This document shows, one piece after another, positions 1 to 7,516 of a stretch of DNA of 64,000 nt. A program made the translations under genes and the position numbers. The notes under the pieces were generated by a model. The model ran no database searches. It was not told the DNA's origin and saw only the letters and a list, made by a program, of their open reading frames with translations. The stretch comes from Actinomycetota bacterium (GTDB taxonomy: Bacteria; Actinomycetota; Acidimicrobiia; Acidimicrobiales; Iamiaceae), in assembly GCA_019639075.1 (NCBI GenBank), contig JAHBSO010000002.1, forward strand, positions 124,001 to 188,000, in the 5' to 3' direction. The first letter of the stretch is position 1. Each line of letters begins with the position of its first letter.

Positions 1-894
1 CCCCGCACCAACCGCGGGATCTTCGCCATCAACGAGCTGCCCGACCTGGCCGAGCGGATCCAGGTCGGCCTGCTCAACGTGCTCGAGGAGCGCGACGTGC
101 AGATCCGCGGCTTCAAGGTCCGCCTGCCGCTCGACGTCGTGCTGTTCGCCTCCGCGAACCCCGAGGACTACACGAACCGCGGCCGCATGATCACCCCGTT
201 GAAGGACCGCTTCGGCGCCCAGATCCGCACCCACTACCCGCTCGACGTCGAGACCGAGATGGCCATCGTGGAGCAGGAGGTCGTTCCGCTCACGGGCGAC
301 GGCCTCGACGTCGCGGTGCCCGACTTCATGACCGAGATCGTCGCCACGCTGTCGCACCTCGCCCGCTCCAGCCCCAAGGTCAACCAGCGGTCGGGCGTGT
401 CGGTGCGGCTCACGGTCACCAACCAGGAGACGCTCGTGGCCAACGCGGCCCGCCGGGCGCTGCGGGCCGGCGAGGACGAGGTCGTGCCCCGCGTGTCGGA
501 CCTGGCGGCGCTGGCCGCGTCCACCTCGGGCAAGGTCGAGCTCGACACGCTCGACGACGAGGGCGGTGAGGTCATCGAGCGCCTCGTGCTCGCCGCCGTG
601 CTCCAGGTGTTCCGCGACCGCCTCGACCTGGGGGACCTCCGCCCGGTCGTCGAGGCCTTCGAGGACGGCACCGTCGTCCACACCGGCGAGGACGTCGCCT
701 CGGCCGACGAGGTGTCGCTCACCCGAGACATCCCGGCCCTGCGCGATGCGGTGGTCTCGCTCGTGGGCGAGGACGAACGGCCCGGCGTCGTCGCCAGCGC
801 GGTGGAGTTCGTGCTGGAGGGGCTGCACCTGTCCAAGCGCCTCAACAAGGACGCCGACCACCGCGGCACCCGCGCCAGCTACCGCAGCCGGTAG
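1..894 (+). CDS. MoxR/ChlI-type AAA+ ATPase, 3' part (5' end outside the window)
   Basis: The reading frame is open from base 1, so the start lies upstream; 297 residues are visible. The first residues (GIFAINELPDL) look like a Walker B region. They are followed by a sensor-1 segment (SANPEDYTNRGR) and an arginine-finger-like stretch (LKDRFGAQI), the layout of magnesium-chelatase subunit I-like and MoxR ATPases. The rest is the helical lid and an acidic C-terminal part. Such ATPases usually act as chaperones with a VWA-domain partner. No VWA gene follows, since the next gene (nagA) converges from the other strand 21 bp away. True Mg-chelatase function is unlikely because no pigment genes are in view. 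Family confident, exact role unknown. Confidence 0.5.
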   Translation, partial: PRTNRGIFAINELPDLAERIQVGLLNVLEERDVQIRGFKVRLPLDVVLFASANPEDYTNRGRMITPLKDRFGAQIRTHYPLDVETEMAIVEQEVVPLTGDGLDVAVPDFMTEIVATLSHLARSSPKVNQRSGVSVRLTVTNQETLVANAARRALRAGEDEVVPRVSDLAALAASTSGKVELDTLDDEGGEVIERLVLAAVLQVFRDRLDLGDLRPVVEAFEDGTVVHTGEDVASADEVSLTRDIPALRDAVVSLVGEDERPGVVASAVEFVLEGLHLSKRLNKDADHRGTRASYRSR

Positions 895-915
895 CGGCCG
901 CACCGCTCGGCCCGC

Positions 916-2079
916 TCAGGCGACGAGCGTGCCCCCGACGTAGACGTCGCGCACGGTCAGGTCGTCGGCGAGGACCACGAGGTCGGCGTGGCGGCCCTCC
1001 TCGATCGTGCCCCGGGTGCCGTCGAGCCCGAGCACCCTCGCCGGCACCGCCGACGCCATCTCGCTGGCCTCGGCCACCGTGGCACCGAGGGCCACGGCGT
1101 TGCGGAAGGCGACGTCCATCGTGAGGGTGCTCCCGGCGAGCGCGCCGTCCGAGGACAGCCGGGCGATGCCGTCGGCCACCTCGACCCGAGCGCTGCCGAG
1201 GTCGATGACGCCGTCGCCCGCACCGGCGAGGGCGATGGCGTCGGTGATCAGCGCCACCCGGCTGCTGCCCTTCGCTCCCATCGCGATGCGAGCCGTGTCG
1301 TCGTGGACGTGGTGGCCGTCGAGGATCAGCTCGGCCGTCACCCGGTCGTCGGCCAGCGCAGCGCCCACGGTGCCCGGATCGCGGTGGTGGAACGCGCCCA
1401 TGCAGTTGAAGAGGTGGGTCGCCACCGTGGCGCCGGCGTCGAACGCGGCGGCCGCGGTCTCGTGGTCGGCCCGGGTGTGGCCGACGGCGACGACCACGCC
1501 CCACTCGACGAGCCGCTCGACCGCGGCCAGGCCCCCGGACAGCTCGGGGGCCAGCGTGACCATCTGCACCGTGCCCCGTCCGGCCTCGACGAGCGCGTCG
1601 ATCGACCCGGGGTCCGGGTCCTGCATCCACTGCGGGTCCTGGGCACCGCAGGCGTCGGTGCTCAGGAACGGACCCTCCAGGTGCACGCCGGCGAGCGAGC
1701 CCGGGCTGCCGTCCGCGCACCGGTCGGCCTCGACGAGGGTGGCCAGACGCTCGACGGCGCCGACCAGCATGTCGACCGGCGCCGTCACGAGGCTGAGCAG
1801 GCTCGTGGTCGTGCCGTGCCGGCGGTGGAAGGCGACCGCCTCCGCGGCCTCGGCGGGGTCGCCGGTGGTGACGGTGTGCCCGCCGCCGCCGTGGACGTGG
1901 AGGTCGATGAAGCCGGGGACGACGACGCCACCACCGAGGTCGACGACGACATCGTGCACCTCGACGCCGGTGGGTGTGCCGGCGCCGACCTCGGTGATCA
2001 GGCCCTGGTCGATGCGGACGAAGCCGGGGTCGAGCACGCCGGTCGGTGTCACCACCCGGGCACCGGCCAGCACGGTCAT
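916..2079 (-). CDS. nagA: N-acetylglucosamine-6-phosphate deacetylase
   Basis: A 387-residue cytoplasmic amidohydrolase that removes acetate from GlcNAc-6-phosphate, feeding amino sugars toward glucosamine-6-phosphate. Visible family features are the HVHGGGG strand-end motif (about residues 61-67), GVHLEGPFLS with metal-binding Glu135, GHTRAD with His201, THLFNCM with His222, and LITDA with catalytic Asp280. Length is normal for NagA. The ATG at 2079 is chosen because it overlaps the stop of the upstream lactonase-like gene (ATGA), indicating translational coupling. No nagB, PTS or GlcNAc kinase gene is nearby, so the substrate supply is not explained here. Two GH3 enzymes and a GH2 enzyme elsewhere in the window suggest general glycan scavenging. 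Confidence 0.5.
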   Translation of the reverse strand: MTVLAGARVVTPTGVLDPGFVRIDQGLITEVGAGTPTGVEVHDVVVDLGGGVVVPGFIDLHVHGGGGHTVTTGDPAEAAEAVAFHRRHGTTTSLLSLVTAPVDMLVGAVERLATLVEADRCADGSPGSLAGVHLEGPFLSTDACGAQDPQWMQDPDPGSIDALVEAGRGTVQMVTLAPELSGGLAAVERLVEWGVVVAVGHTRADHETAAAAFDAGATVATHLFNCMGAFHHRDPGTVGAALADDRVTAELILDGHHVHDDTARIAMGAKGSSRVALITDAIALAGAGDGVIDLGSARVEVADGIARLSSDGALAGSTLTMDVAFRNAVALGATVAEASEMASAVPARVLGLDGTRGTIEEGRHADLVVLADDLTVRDVYVGGTLVA

Positions 2080-2816
2080 CGGAACGCCAGCACCTCGTCG
2101 TCGGGGACCTGGTCGGCGTCGTGGCCGAACAGGAGCCGGGCGCCGCCCCGTTCGAGGCCGCGGAGCCGGTCGAGGCTGCGGCGCTGCTCGTCGGGATCGA
2201 AGCCGAACGGTGGGAGCTGGGAGGTCTCGTAGGTCTCGCGGAAGTAGCAGGCGTCCGCGGTGAGCACGACCTCGCCGGCGTCGGTGCGCACCCGCAGGGA
2301 CTGGTGGCCCGCGGTGTGGCCCGGCGTCGGGAGGCAGACCACCGAGCCGTCGCCGAACACGTCGTGCTCGCCGTCGAGCAGGCGCACGTCCTGGCCGGTG
2401 TCGACGTCGACCTCCTGATAGCCGGCGGTCGGGTCGCCGCCGTGGGCCGCGTCCCACTCCGCGCGCTGCACGAGGACCGGTACGTCGCCGAGGAGCGCGT
2501 TGCCGCCGCAGTGGTCGAAGTGGAGGTGCGAGCAGACGACCAGGTCGACATCGCCGACGAGCTCGTCCACCCGTTCGTGGACCGCGGTGCCCGCGGGGAG
2601 GTCGGGCTCGAACAGGTCGGCGAGGAATCCCATCCGACCGGCCGGATCGGCGCGCAGGTCGGGGTGGAGCCCCGTGTCGAAGACCAGCCGCCCCTTCGGG
2701 TGCTCGACCAACCCGGTCACCACGGGGATGCGGGTGGTCCCGGCGCCACCGGCGATGAGCCCGGCTCGGTCGGTGGTGAGCCAACCGGTCGTGAACGCCT
2801 GCAGAGAAACGGACAC
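2076..2816 (-). CDS. MBL-fold metallohydrolase, N-acyl homoserine lactonase-like
   Basis: A 246-residue metallo-beta-lactamase-fold protein. The dinuclear metal site is intact: HLHFDH at residues 97-102, His167 in TPGHTAGH, Asp188 in LTADAC and a late His in the FGHDAD segment. The short length, the N-terminal strand followed by GLVEHPKG and the HxHxDH pattern resemble the AiiA/AttM lactonase branch, so quorum-signal or other lactone hydrolysis is possible. The family also contains many enzymes of unknown substrate. It is the first gene of a two-gene unit with nagA (4 bp overlap); why a lactonase-like enzyme would be coupled to NagA is not evident. Confidence 0.5.
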   Translation of the reverse strand: MSVSLQAFTTGWLTTDRAGLIAGGAGTTRIPVVTGLVEHPKGRLVFDTGLHPDLRADPAGRMGFLADLFEPDLPAGTAVHERVDELVGDVDLVVCSHLHFDHCGGNALLGDVPVLVQRAEWDAAHGGDPTAGYQEVDVDTGQDVRLLDGEHDVFGDGSVVCLPTPGHTAGHQSLRVRTDAGEVVLTADACYFRETYETSQLPPFGFDPDEQRRSLDRLRGLERGGARLLFGHDADQVPDDEVLAFR

Positions 2817-2826
2817 GCCCTCAACG

Positions 2827-3615
2827 CTACCGACTCGGGGTGCGCGCCTCGATGTACCGCCGCACCGCGTCCCGGTACTCGTCCTCGGTGAACGACCAGA
2901 GCTGGTGGTCGGCGTCGCCCCACGCGGCCACCATGCCCGGGTTGGTGCGCCCGATGGCCGCGGTCATGGCCCGGGTCATCGCGAGGGGGCCCGGAGGCAT
3001 CGCCAACAGCTCGGCGACGCAGTCGTCGACGGCCGCGTCGAACCCCTCCTCGGTCGCCACGCGGGTGGCGAACCCGGTGCGCAGAAGCTCGTCGGCCCCC
3101 ACGGTCCGGCACGTCATCACCCAGTCCCGCGTGACGGGGAGGCCGACCTCGCGGACGAGGAGGGGGATGCCGGCCCAGGTGAGCGGGATGCCGAGCTCGA
3201 CCTCCGGGATGCGCAGCTTGGTGTCGGCGGACGCGACCCGGATGTCGCAGGCCACCGAGAGCAGCACGGCACCGCCGACCACGTGGCCGTGCAGGGCGGC
3301 GACGGTGGCCTGCGGGATCGTGCCGAGCTGGTCGAGCAGGCGCTGCCACGTGCCGGTGCGGTGGCGGCGGGTCACCCAGTCGCCCTCGATCGGCGGGTAC
3401 CCGGTGCGCCGCAGGTCGGCGCCGGCGGAGAAGGCCCGGCCCTCCCCGGCGAGCAGCAGCACCGACACGTCGGGCCGCTCCTCCAGCTCGTCGAGCGCGG
3501 CCTTGATCGCGAGGCGGACCTCGTCGTCGAGCGGGTTCAGCTTCTCCGGGCGACGCAGCGCCAGCCGGGCCACCCGGCCCTCGATCTCGAACGAAACGGG
3601 ACGGTCAGCAGCCAT
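2827..3615 (-). CDS. Enoyl-CoA hydratase/isomerase family protein
   Basis: A 262-residue crotonase-fold protein. The CoA-binding/oxyanion segments are present: GRAFSAGADL (about residues 59-68) and HGHVVGGAVLL (about 109-119). Of the two glutamates used by true hydratases, the second is present (Glu138 in IPEVELG). The first position, in GGGCEL of the rat enzyme, is Leu118 here. Loss of that residue with retention of the other is typical of delta3-delta2 enoyl-CoA isomerases and other non-hydratase members, so an isomerase or other activity is at least as likely. The ATG at 3615 gives the usual N-terminus. The downstream lactonase-like gene starts only 10 bp after its stop, so the two may be co-transcribed. 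Confidence 0.5.
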   Translation of the reverse strand: MAADRPVSFEIEGRVARLALRRPEKLNPLDDEVRLAIKAALDELEERPDVSVLLLAGEGRAFSAGADLRRTGYPPIEGDWVTRRHRTGTWQRLLDQLGTIPQATVAALHGHVVGGAVLLSVACDIRVASADTKLRIPEVELGIPLTWAGIPLLVREVGLPVTRDWVMTCRTVGADELLRTGFATRVATEEGFDAAVDDCVAELLAMPPGPLAMTRAMTAAIGRTNPGMVAAWGDADHQLWSFTEDEYRDAVRRYIEARTPSR

Positions 3616-3633
3616 CCCGGCATCGTCGCACAG

Positions 3634-3716
3634 CCCTTCGACTCGCTCCGCTCGCTCGAGGAGCAGCTGTGTTGGTTGAGCGGAGTGGAGCGCCAGCGGA
3701 ACGGAGTCGAAACCCG
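3634..3716. repeat. TTCGACTCGCTCC-type repeat, single inverted copy
   Basis: One copy of the dispersed family running from the TTCGACTCGCTCCGCTCGCT half to a complementary half ending in GAGTCGAAA. It fills the gap between the start of the enoyl-CoA hydratase gene and the stop of the beta-galactosidase gene (both minus strand). It abuts the 3' end of the latter and can fold as a hairpin. Confidence 0.5.
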
Positions 3717-3721
3717 CGTGG

Positions 3722-6511
3722 TCAGCGGACGCGGTAGGTCCAGGTGTAGGTGCCGGGACCGACCCGGTGCTCGGGGCGGACGTCGGGGCCGACGGCGGCC
3801 GAGCCCACACCCCGGTGCCGGGCGTCGATCCAGACGAAGGCGTGGTCGCGGTCCGGGAGGTCCTCCAGGTGCGCCGCGGCGGCCACCTCCTCGTCGGTCC
3901 AGCGGGAGACGGTGACGTCGAGGTCGTCCATCTCGTCGATCGTGAGCACGGGCTCGTCGGCGGCGTCGAGGAACGTGAGGCTGCGGACGCCGGTTCGGTT
4001 GCCGCTGGCCTGGGGGTGGACGTAGGGCACCGGCCACTCGTCGACCGGGGTGCGCCAGCGCCCGAACCGGGCCGAGGAGCGACGGTCCGTGTAGTTCTCG
4101 TGGGGCCCGCGGCCGAGCCACTCGACGGCGACGACCTCGGGCGGCAGCTCCAGCCGGACGCCGACCCGGGGGATGTCGTCGAGGTCGTCGGGCACGGTGA
4201 CGGAGTGGGTGACCCGGTCGCCGTCGACGTCGGTGTCCAGGTCGATGCGCTCGTGCGCCGTGGCCAGCTCCTGGAGCTTCCAGCGGCCGGCGTGGCCGGG
4301 ACCGAAGGTCTCGTTGTCGATCGGGGCCCGCCAGAGCGACAGCCGGGCGGGGAGGTCAGGGCCGGTGGGGCCCGGGGAGCTGCGCTCCGACGACCGGGCC
4401 AGCTCGAACTGGGCGCGGCCGGCGTCACCGACCCGGACGAGCAGGTGCGCGATCTGCCAACCTCGGAGCGACAACTCGGGGAGCGGAACGGAGATGTCGG
4501 TCGAATCGCCCGGCGCGAGGGCCAGCGGGCCGAGGTCGCCGGCGGCCACCTGCTCGCCGTCGATCGTGACCTCCCAGGTGAGCGGGGCGACGTCCGCGAG
4601 GTCGGTCACCTCGTGCTCGTTCGTGACGCGCAGCGTCGTCCCGTCCCAGGCGAACCGGACGGGGGCGAGCACGGCGGCCAGCTCCAGCAGCGACGGGTGG
4701 GGCTCGCGCTCGGCGCTGACCAGCCCGTTGAGGCAGAAGGGCCCGTCGTTCGGCTCGTCACCGAAGTCGCCGCCGTAGGCCAGGTGCTCGCCGGCGTCGG
4801 TCCGCCGGTACAGCGCCTGGTCGACCCAGTCCCACACGAACCCGCCCTGGAGCCCGGGCAGCGTGCGGATCAGGTCCCAGTAGCGGTCGAGGTCGCCGCA
4901 CGAGTTGTTCATCGCGTGCGCGTACTCGCACATGATCAGCGGTCGGGTCGGCGGCTCGCCGGTGGCGTACTGCTCCAGCAGCTCGAACCCCGGGTACATC
5001 GGCGCGACGAGGTCGGTGTCGGTGCGGGCTCGGCGCCAGGCCGCCACCAGGTCGAAGCCGGTGACGATGGCCTCCTCGAAGTGACCGCTCTCGTACTGCA
5101 CGGGCCGGGTGGGGTCGAAGGAGCGGAGCCAGGTGGCGGCGGCGTCGAGTGTCGGCGACGCGCCGGACTCGTTGCCGAGCGACCACACGACGACCGACGG
5201 GTGGTTGCGGTCCCGCCGGGCCGTCCGGGTGATGCGGTCGATGATCGCCGGCGCCCACACCGGGTCCTTCGTGAGCGACCGGAGGTGGGCGTGGGTCTCG
5301 AGGTTCGCCTCGTCGACGACGTAGAGGCCGAGCTCGTCGCACACGTCGTAGAGGTACGGGTCGTTCGGGTAGTGCGACGTGCGGACCGCGTTGAGGTGGT
5401 GGGCCTTCATCAGCTCGAGGTCGCGTCGGATCGACGCCCGGGTCACGGCCTTGCCCCGGTGGGGGTCGTGGTCGTGGCGGTTCACCCCCTTGATCAGCAC
5501 CCGCCGTCCGTTCACCAGCAGGTCGGGGCCGACGATCTCGACCCGCCGGAACCCGGTCCGCACCGACCGCTCGTCGATCGGCGGGGCGTCGGGGTCGGCG
5601 TCGCCGGCGAGCAGTCGGACCGTCACGTCGTGCAGCTCGGGACGCTCGGCCGACCACGGACCGACGTCGGGCACCTCGGCCGTCACGCGGGCCGTCACCC
5701 CGTCGTGGCCGTAGGCGGCGGCGAAGGTCTCGGTCGGAGCGGGGACGGCCGGCGCCGACCCGACGACCGAGCCGTCGAGCAGGACCTCGACCGAGGCACC
5801 GTCGGGCAGGTCGCCGTCGACGTCGACCCGCACGTCGAGCGTCGCGTCACCGGTGGCCGGGTCCCGGTCGGCGACCACGGTGAGGTCGGCGATGCGCACG
5901 GCCGGCGTGGCGTACAGCAGGACGGATCGGTGCAGCCCCGCGTGGTGCCAGTGGTCCTGGTCCTCCAGGTAGGTGGCGGCACCCCATCGGACGACGGTGA
6001 GCGCCAGGTCGAACCCCGCCCCCGGCCTGACCCGGTCGGTGAGGTCGAACTCCTGGGCCAGGCGCGAGTCGGTTCCCATCCCGACCGGCCGGCCGTCGAC
6101 CGTCACGTACAGCACGGTCTCCGCGCCGCCCACGTGCAGCACGATCCGCCGGCCGGTCCAGGCCTCGGGCACCTCGACCCGGCGGTGGTACGTACCGGTC
6201 GGGTTCTCGGCCGGTACCGAGGGCGGCGGCCCGGGGAACGGCATCTGGATGTTGGTGTACTGCGGGCCGTCCCCGACGTCCTGCACCGTCCAGCACCCGG
6301 GCACGTCCACGACCCCTTCGTGGCGCACCGGCCCACCGGGGTGCGACCGGAGGACGAAGCCCCAGTCGCCGTCCAGGTCGAGCACCGAGTCCGAGCCCCG
6401 GTCGGGTTGCAGGGCCGTCATCGGGAGGCGACCGACCGACAGCACCGCCGGATCGGCCCACGTCCTTCCCGGCCCGAACCCGTCGATGTGCTGGTCGTCC
6501 CCCTCGGTCAC
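3722..6511 (-). CDS. lacZ: Beta-galactosidase, glycoside hydrolase family 2
   Basis: A 929-residue LacZ-type enzyme that hydrolyses terminal beta-galactosides. In order: a jelly-roll sugar-binding domain, immunoglobulin-like domain, TIM barrel, second Ig-like domain and C-terminal small-chain domain. The barrel starts at NGRRVLIKGVNRHDHDPHRG. The acid/base Glu is in SLGNESG (near residue 448) and the nucleophile Glu in MCEYAHAMNNS (near 529). It is somewhat shorter than E. coli LacZ (1023). No signal peptide is visible, so it acts in the cytoplasm. GTG at 6511 is preferred over GTG at 6517 because AGGAA then sits 6 bp upstream. It follows the epimerase gene by a few bases and is probably co-transcribed. 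No lac permease or LacI regulator is nearby. Confidence 0.5.
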   Translation of the reverse strand: MTEGDDQHIDGFGPGRTWADPAVLSVGRLPMTALQPDRGSDSVLDLDGDWGFVLRSHPGGPVRHEGVVDVPGCWTVQDVGDGPQYTNIQMPFPGPPPSVPAENPTGTYHRRVEVPEAWTGRRIVLHVGGAETVLYVTVDGRPVGMGTDSRLAQEFDLTDRVRPGAGFDLALTVVRWGAATYLEDQDHWHHAGLHRSVLLYATPAVRIADLTVVADRDPATGDATLDVRVDVDGDLPDGASVEVLLDGSVVGSAPAVPAPTETFAAAYGHDGVTARVTAEVPDVGPWSAERPELHDVTVRLLAGDADPDAPPIDERSVRTGFRRVEIVGPDLLVNGRRVLIKGVNRHDHDPHRGKAVTRASIRRDLELMKAHHLNAVRTSHYPNDPYLYDVCDELGLYVVDEANLETHAHLRSLTKDPVWAPAIIDRITRTARRDRNHPSVVVWSLGNESGASPTLDAAATWLRSFDPTRPVQYESGHFEEAIVTGFDLVAAWRRARTDTDLVAPMYPGFELLEQYATGEPPTRPLIMCEYAHAMNNSCGDLDRYWDLIRTLPGLQGGFVWDWVDQALYRRTDAGEHLAYGGDFGDEPNDGPFCLNGLVSAEREPHPSLLELAAVLAPVRFAWDGTTLRVTNEHEVTDLADVAPLTWEVTIDGEQVAAGDLGPLALAPGDSTDISVPLPELSLRGWQIAHLLVRVGDAGRAQFELARSSERSSPGPTGPDLPARLSLWRAPIDNETFGPGHAGRWKLQELATAHERIDLDTDVDGDRVTHSVTVPDDLDDIPRVGVRLELPPEVVAVEWLGRGPHENYTDRRSSARFGRWRTPVDEWPVPYVHPQASGNRTGVRSLTFLDAADEPVLTIDEMDDLDVTVSRWTDEEVAAAAHLEDLPDRDHAFVWIDARHRGVGSAAVGPDVRPEHRVGPGTYTWTYRVR

Positions 6512-6520
6512 CGCCACTTC

Positions 6521-7435
6521 CTAGTCACCAGCGAGCAGGTCGGCGAGGGCGTCGTCGAACGTCGGGTGCTCGAACGCGAACCCCGCCTCGACGAGGCGGC
6601 GGGGCACGCACCGCCGTCCGGTGAGGGCGAGGGCCGGGTCGGTGCGCATGAAGACGGCGCCGAGGTGGACGAGGGGTTTCGGCGTCGGTGGGGAGGGGGG
6701 TCGGTGCAGGGCCTGACGCAGCGACCGCATCATGTCGACGTTGCGGATCGGTTCGGGGGCGGTGACGTGAACAACCCCATCGAGGTCGTCCCGGCCCCGG
6801 ACCAGGTCGACCGCTCGAAGGAAGTCGTCCACGTGGACCCACGAGACCCACTGGTCGCCCTTGCTGATCCGACCCCCGAGGCCCCACCGAGTGAGGCGGA
6901 TGAGGCGGTCGAGGGCCGGGGTCCCGCGGTCCAGCACCACCCCGGTCCGCATGACGACCAACCGCTCGGCCGCCACGCCCTCCACCGCCTCCTCCCACGG
7001 CCGGGCGACCCCGGCCATCTGGGGTGGGCCGGCGGCGACCGGGTGCGACTCGTCGACCACCTCCTGGCCGGCGTCGCCGTAGATGGCGAGGGTGCTCATC
7101 TGGAGCCAGAGCGCCGGCGGCCGGTCCACCGATGCGGCAGCGGCCACGAGCGCTCGAGTCGGTTCGACCCGGGACCGGCGCAGGAGCTCGATGTTGGAAG
7201 GCGTCGGACGACGGTCGACCAGCTCGCCGGCGAGGTTCACGACGACGGCCCCGTCGAGCTCGGCGGCCCAGGCGCCGACGGTGCGGCCGTCCCACCGCAC
7301 CTGCCGATGCGCGAGCCCGGAGCGGGGCGACCGGGTCAGCACCACGACGTCGTCGCCGCGCTCGGTGAACCGCTCCACCAACCGCCGACCGAGCGAACCA
7401 GTCCCACCGGCGACGACCACCTTCACGCCGTCCAT
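6521..7435 (-). CDS. TIGR01777-type NAD-dependent epimerase/dehydratase
   Basis: About 304 residues of an extended short-chain dehydrogenase fold. The N-terminus VVVAGGTGSLGRRLVERF is the NAD(P)-binding glycine motif, and the late YfcH/SulA-type C-terminal domain (DUF1731) is present. The usual YxxxK is replaced by a Y-containing strand (STLAIYGDAG), as in this branch. Substrate is unknown for most members. The start is placed at ATG 7435 or 7438 rather than 7450 because 7449-7505 forms a long perfect hairpin that would include the most upstream start. The beta-galactosidase gene follows at once, suggesting an operon, but a metabolic link is not obvious. Confidence 0.5.
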   Translation of the reverse strand: MDGVKVVVAGGTGSLGRRLVERFTERGDDVVVLTRSPRSGLAHRQVRWDGRTVGAWAAELDGAVVVNLAGELVDRRPTPSNIELLRRSRVEPTRALVAAAASVDRPPALWLQMSTLAIYGDAGQEVVDESHPVAAGPPQMAGVARPWEEAVEGVAAERLVVMRTGVVLDRGTPALDRLIRLTRWGLGGRISKGDQWVSWVHVDDFLRAVDLVRGRDDLDGVVHVTAPEPIRNVDMMRSLRQALHRPPSPPTPKPLVHLGAVFMRTDPALALTGRRCVPRRLVEAGFAFEHPTFDDALADLLAGD

Positions 7436-7448
7436 CATGGCCGCGTCC

Positions 7449-7505
7449 ATCGGTTCTTCGGGGCTCTCGCCGCGCTCAGCGCGCAGATCCCCCCGAAGAA
7501 CCGAT
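7449..7505. terminator. Strong hairpin, probable terminator of the sigma/beta-propeller unit
   Basis: A perfect 15-bp inverted repeat, ATCGGTTCTTCGGGG at 7449-7463 and its complement at 7491-7505, around a 27-nt loop. It lies between the stop of the beta-propeller gene (7517, minus strand) and the start of the epimerase gene. A minus-strand transcript coming off the propeller gene would form it right after the stop codon. No long T-run follows, as is common for GC-rich actinobacterial terminators. Confidence 0.5.
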
Positions 7506-7516
7506 CAGCGGTCCGG

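Noticed and set aside
2827-4428. Single 533-codon frame joining the enoyl-CoA hydratase with upstream sequence
   Set aside because: The part beyond 3615 is antisense-like, lies in the repeat and the beta-galactosidase gene, and lacks any domain; the family start is ATG 3615.
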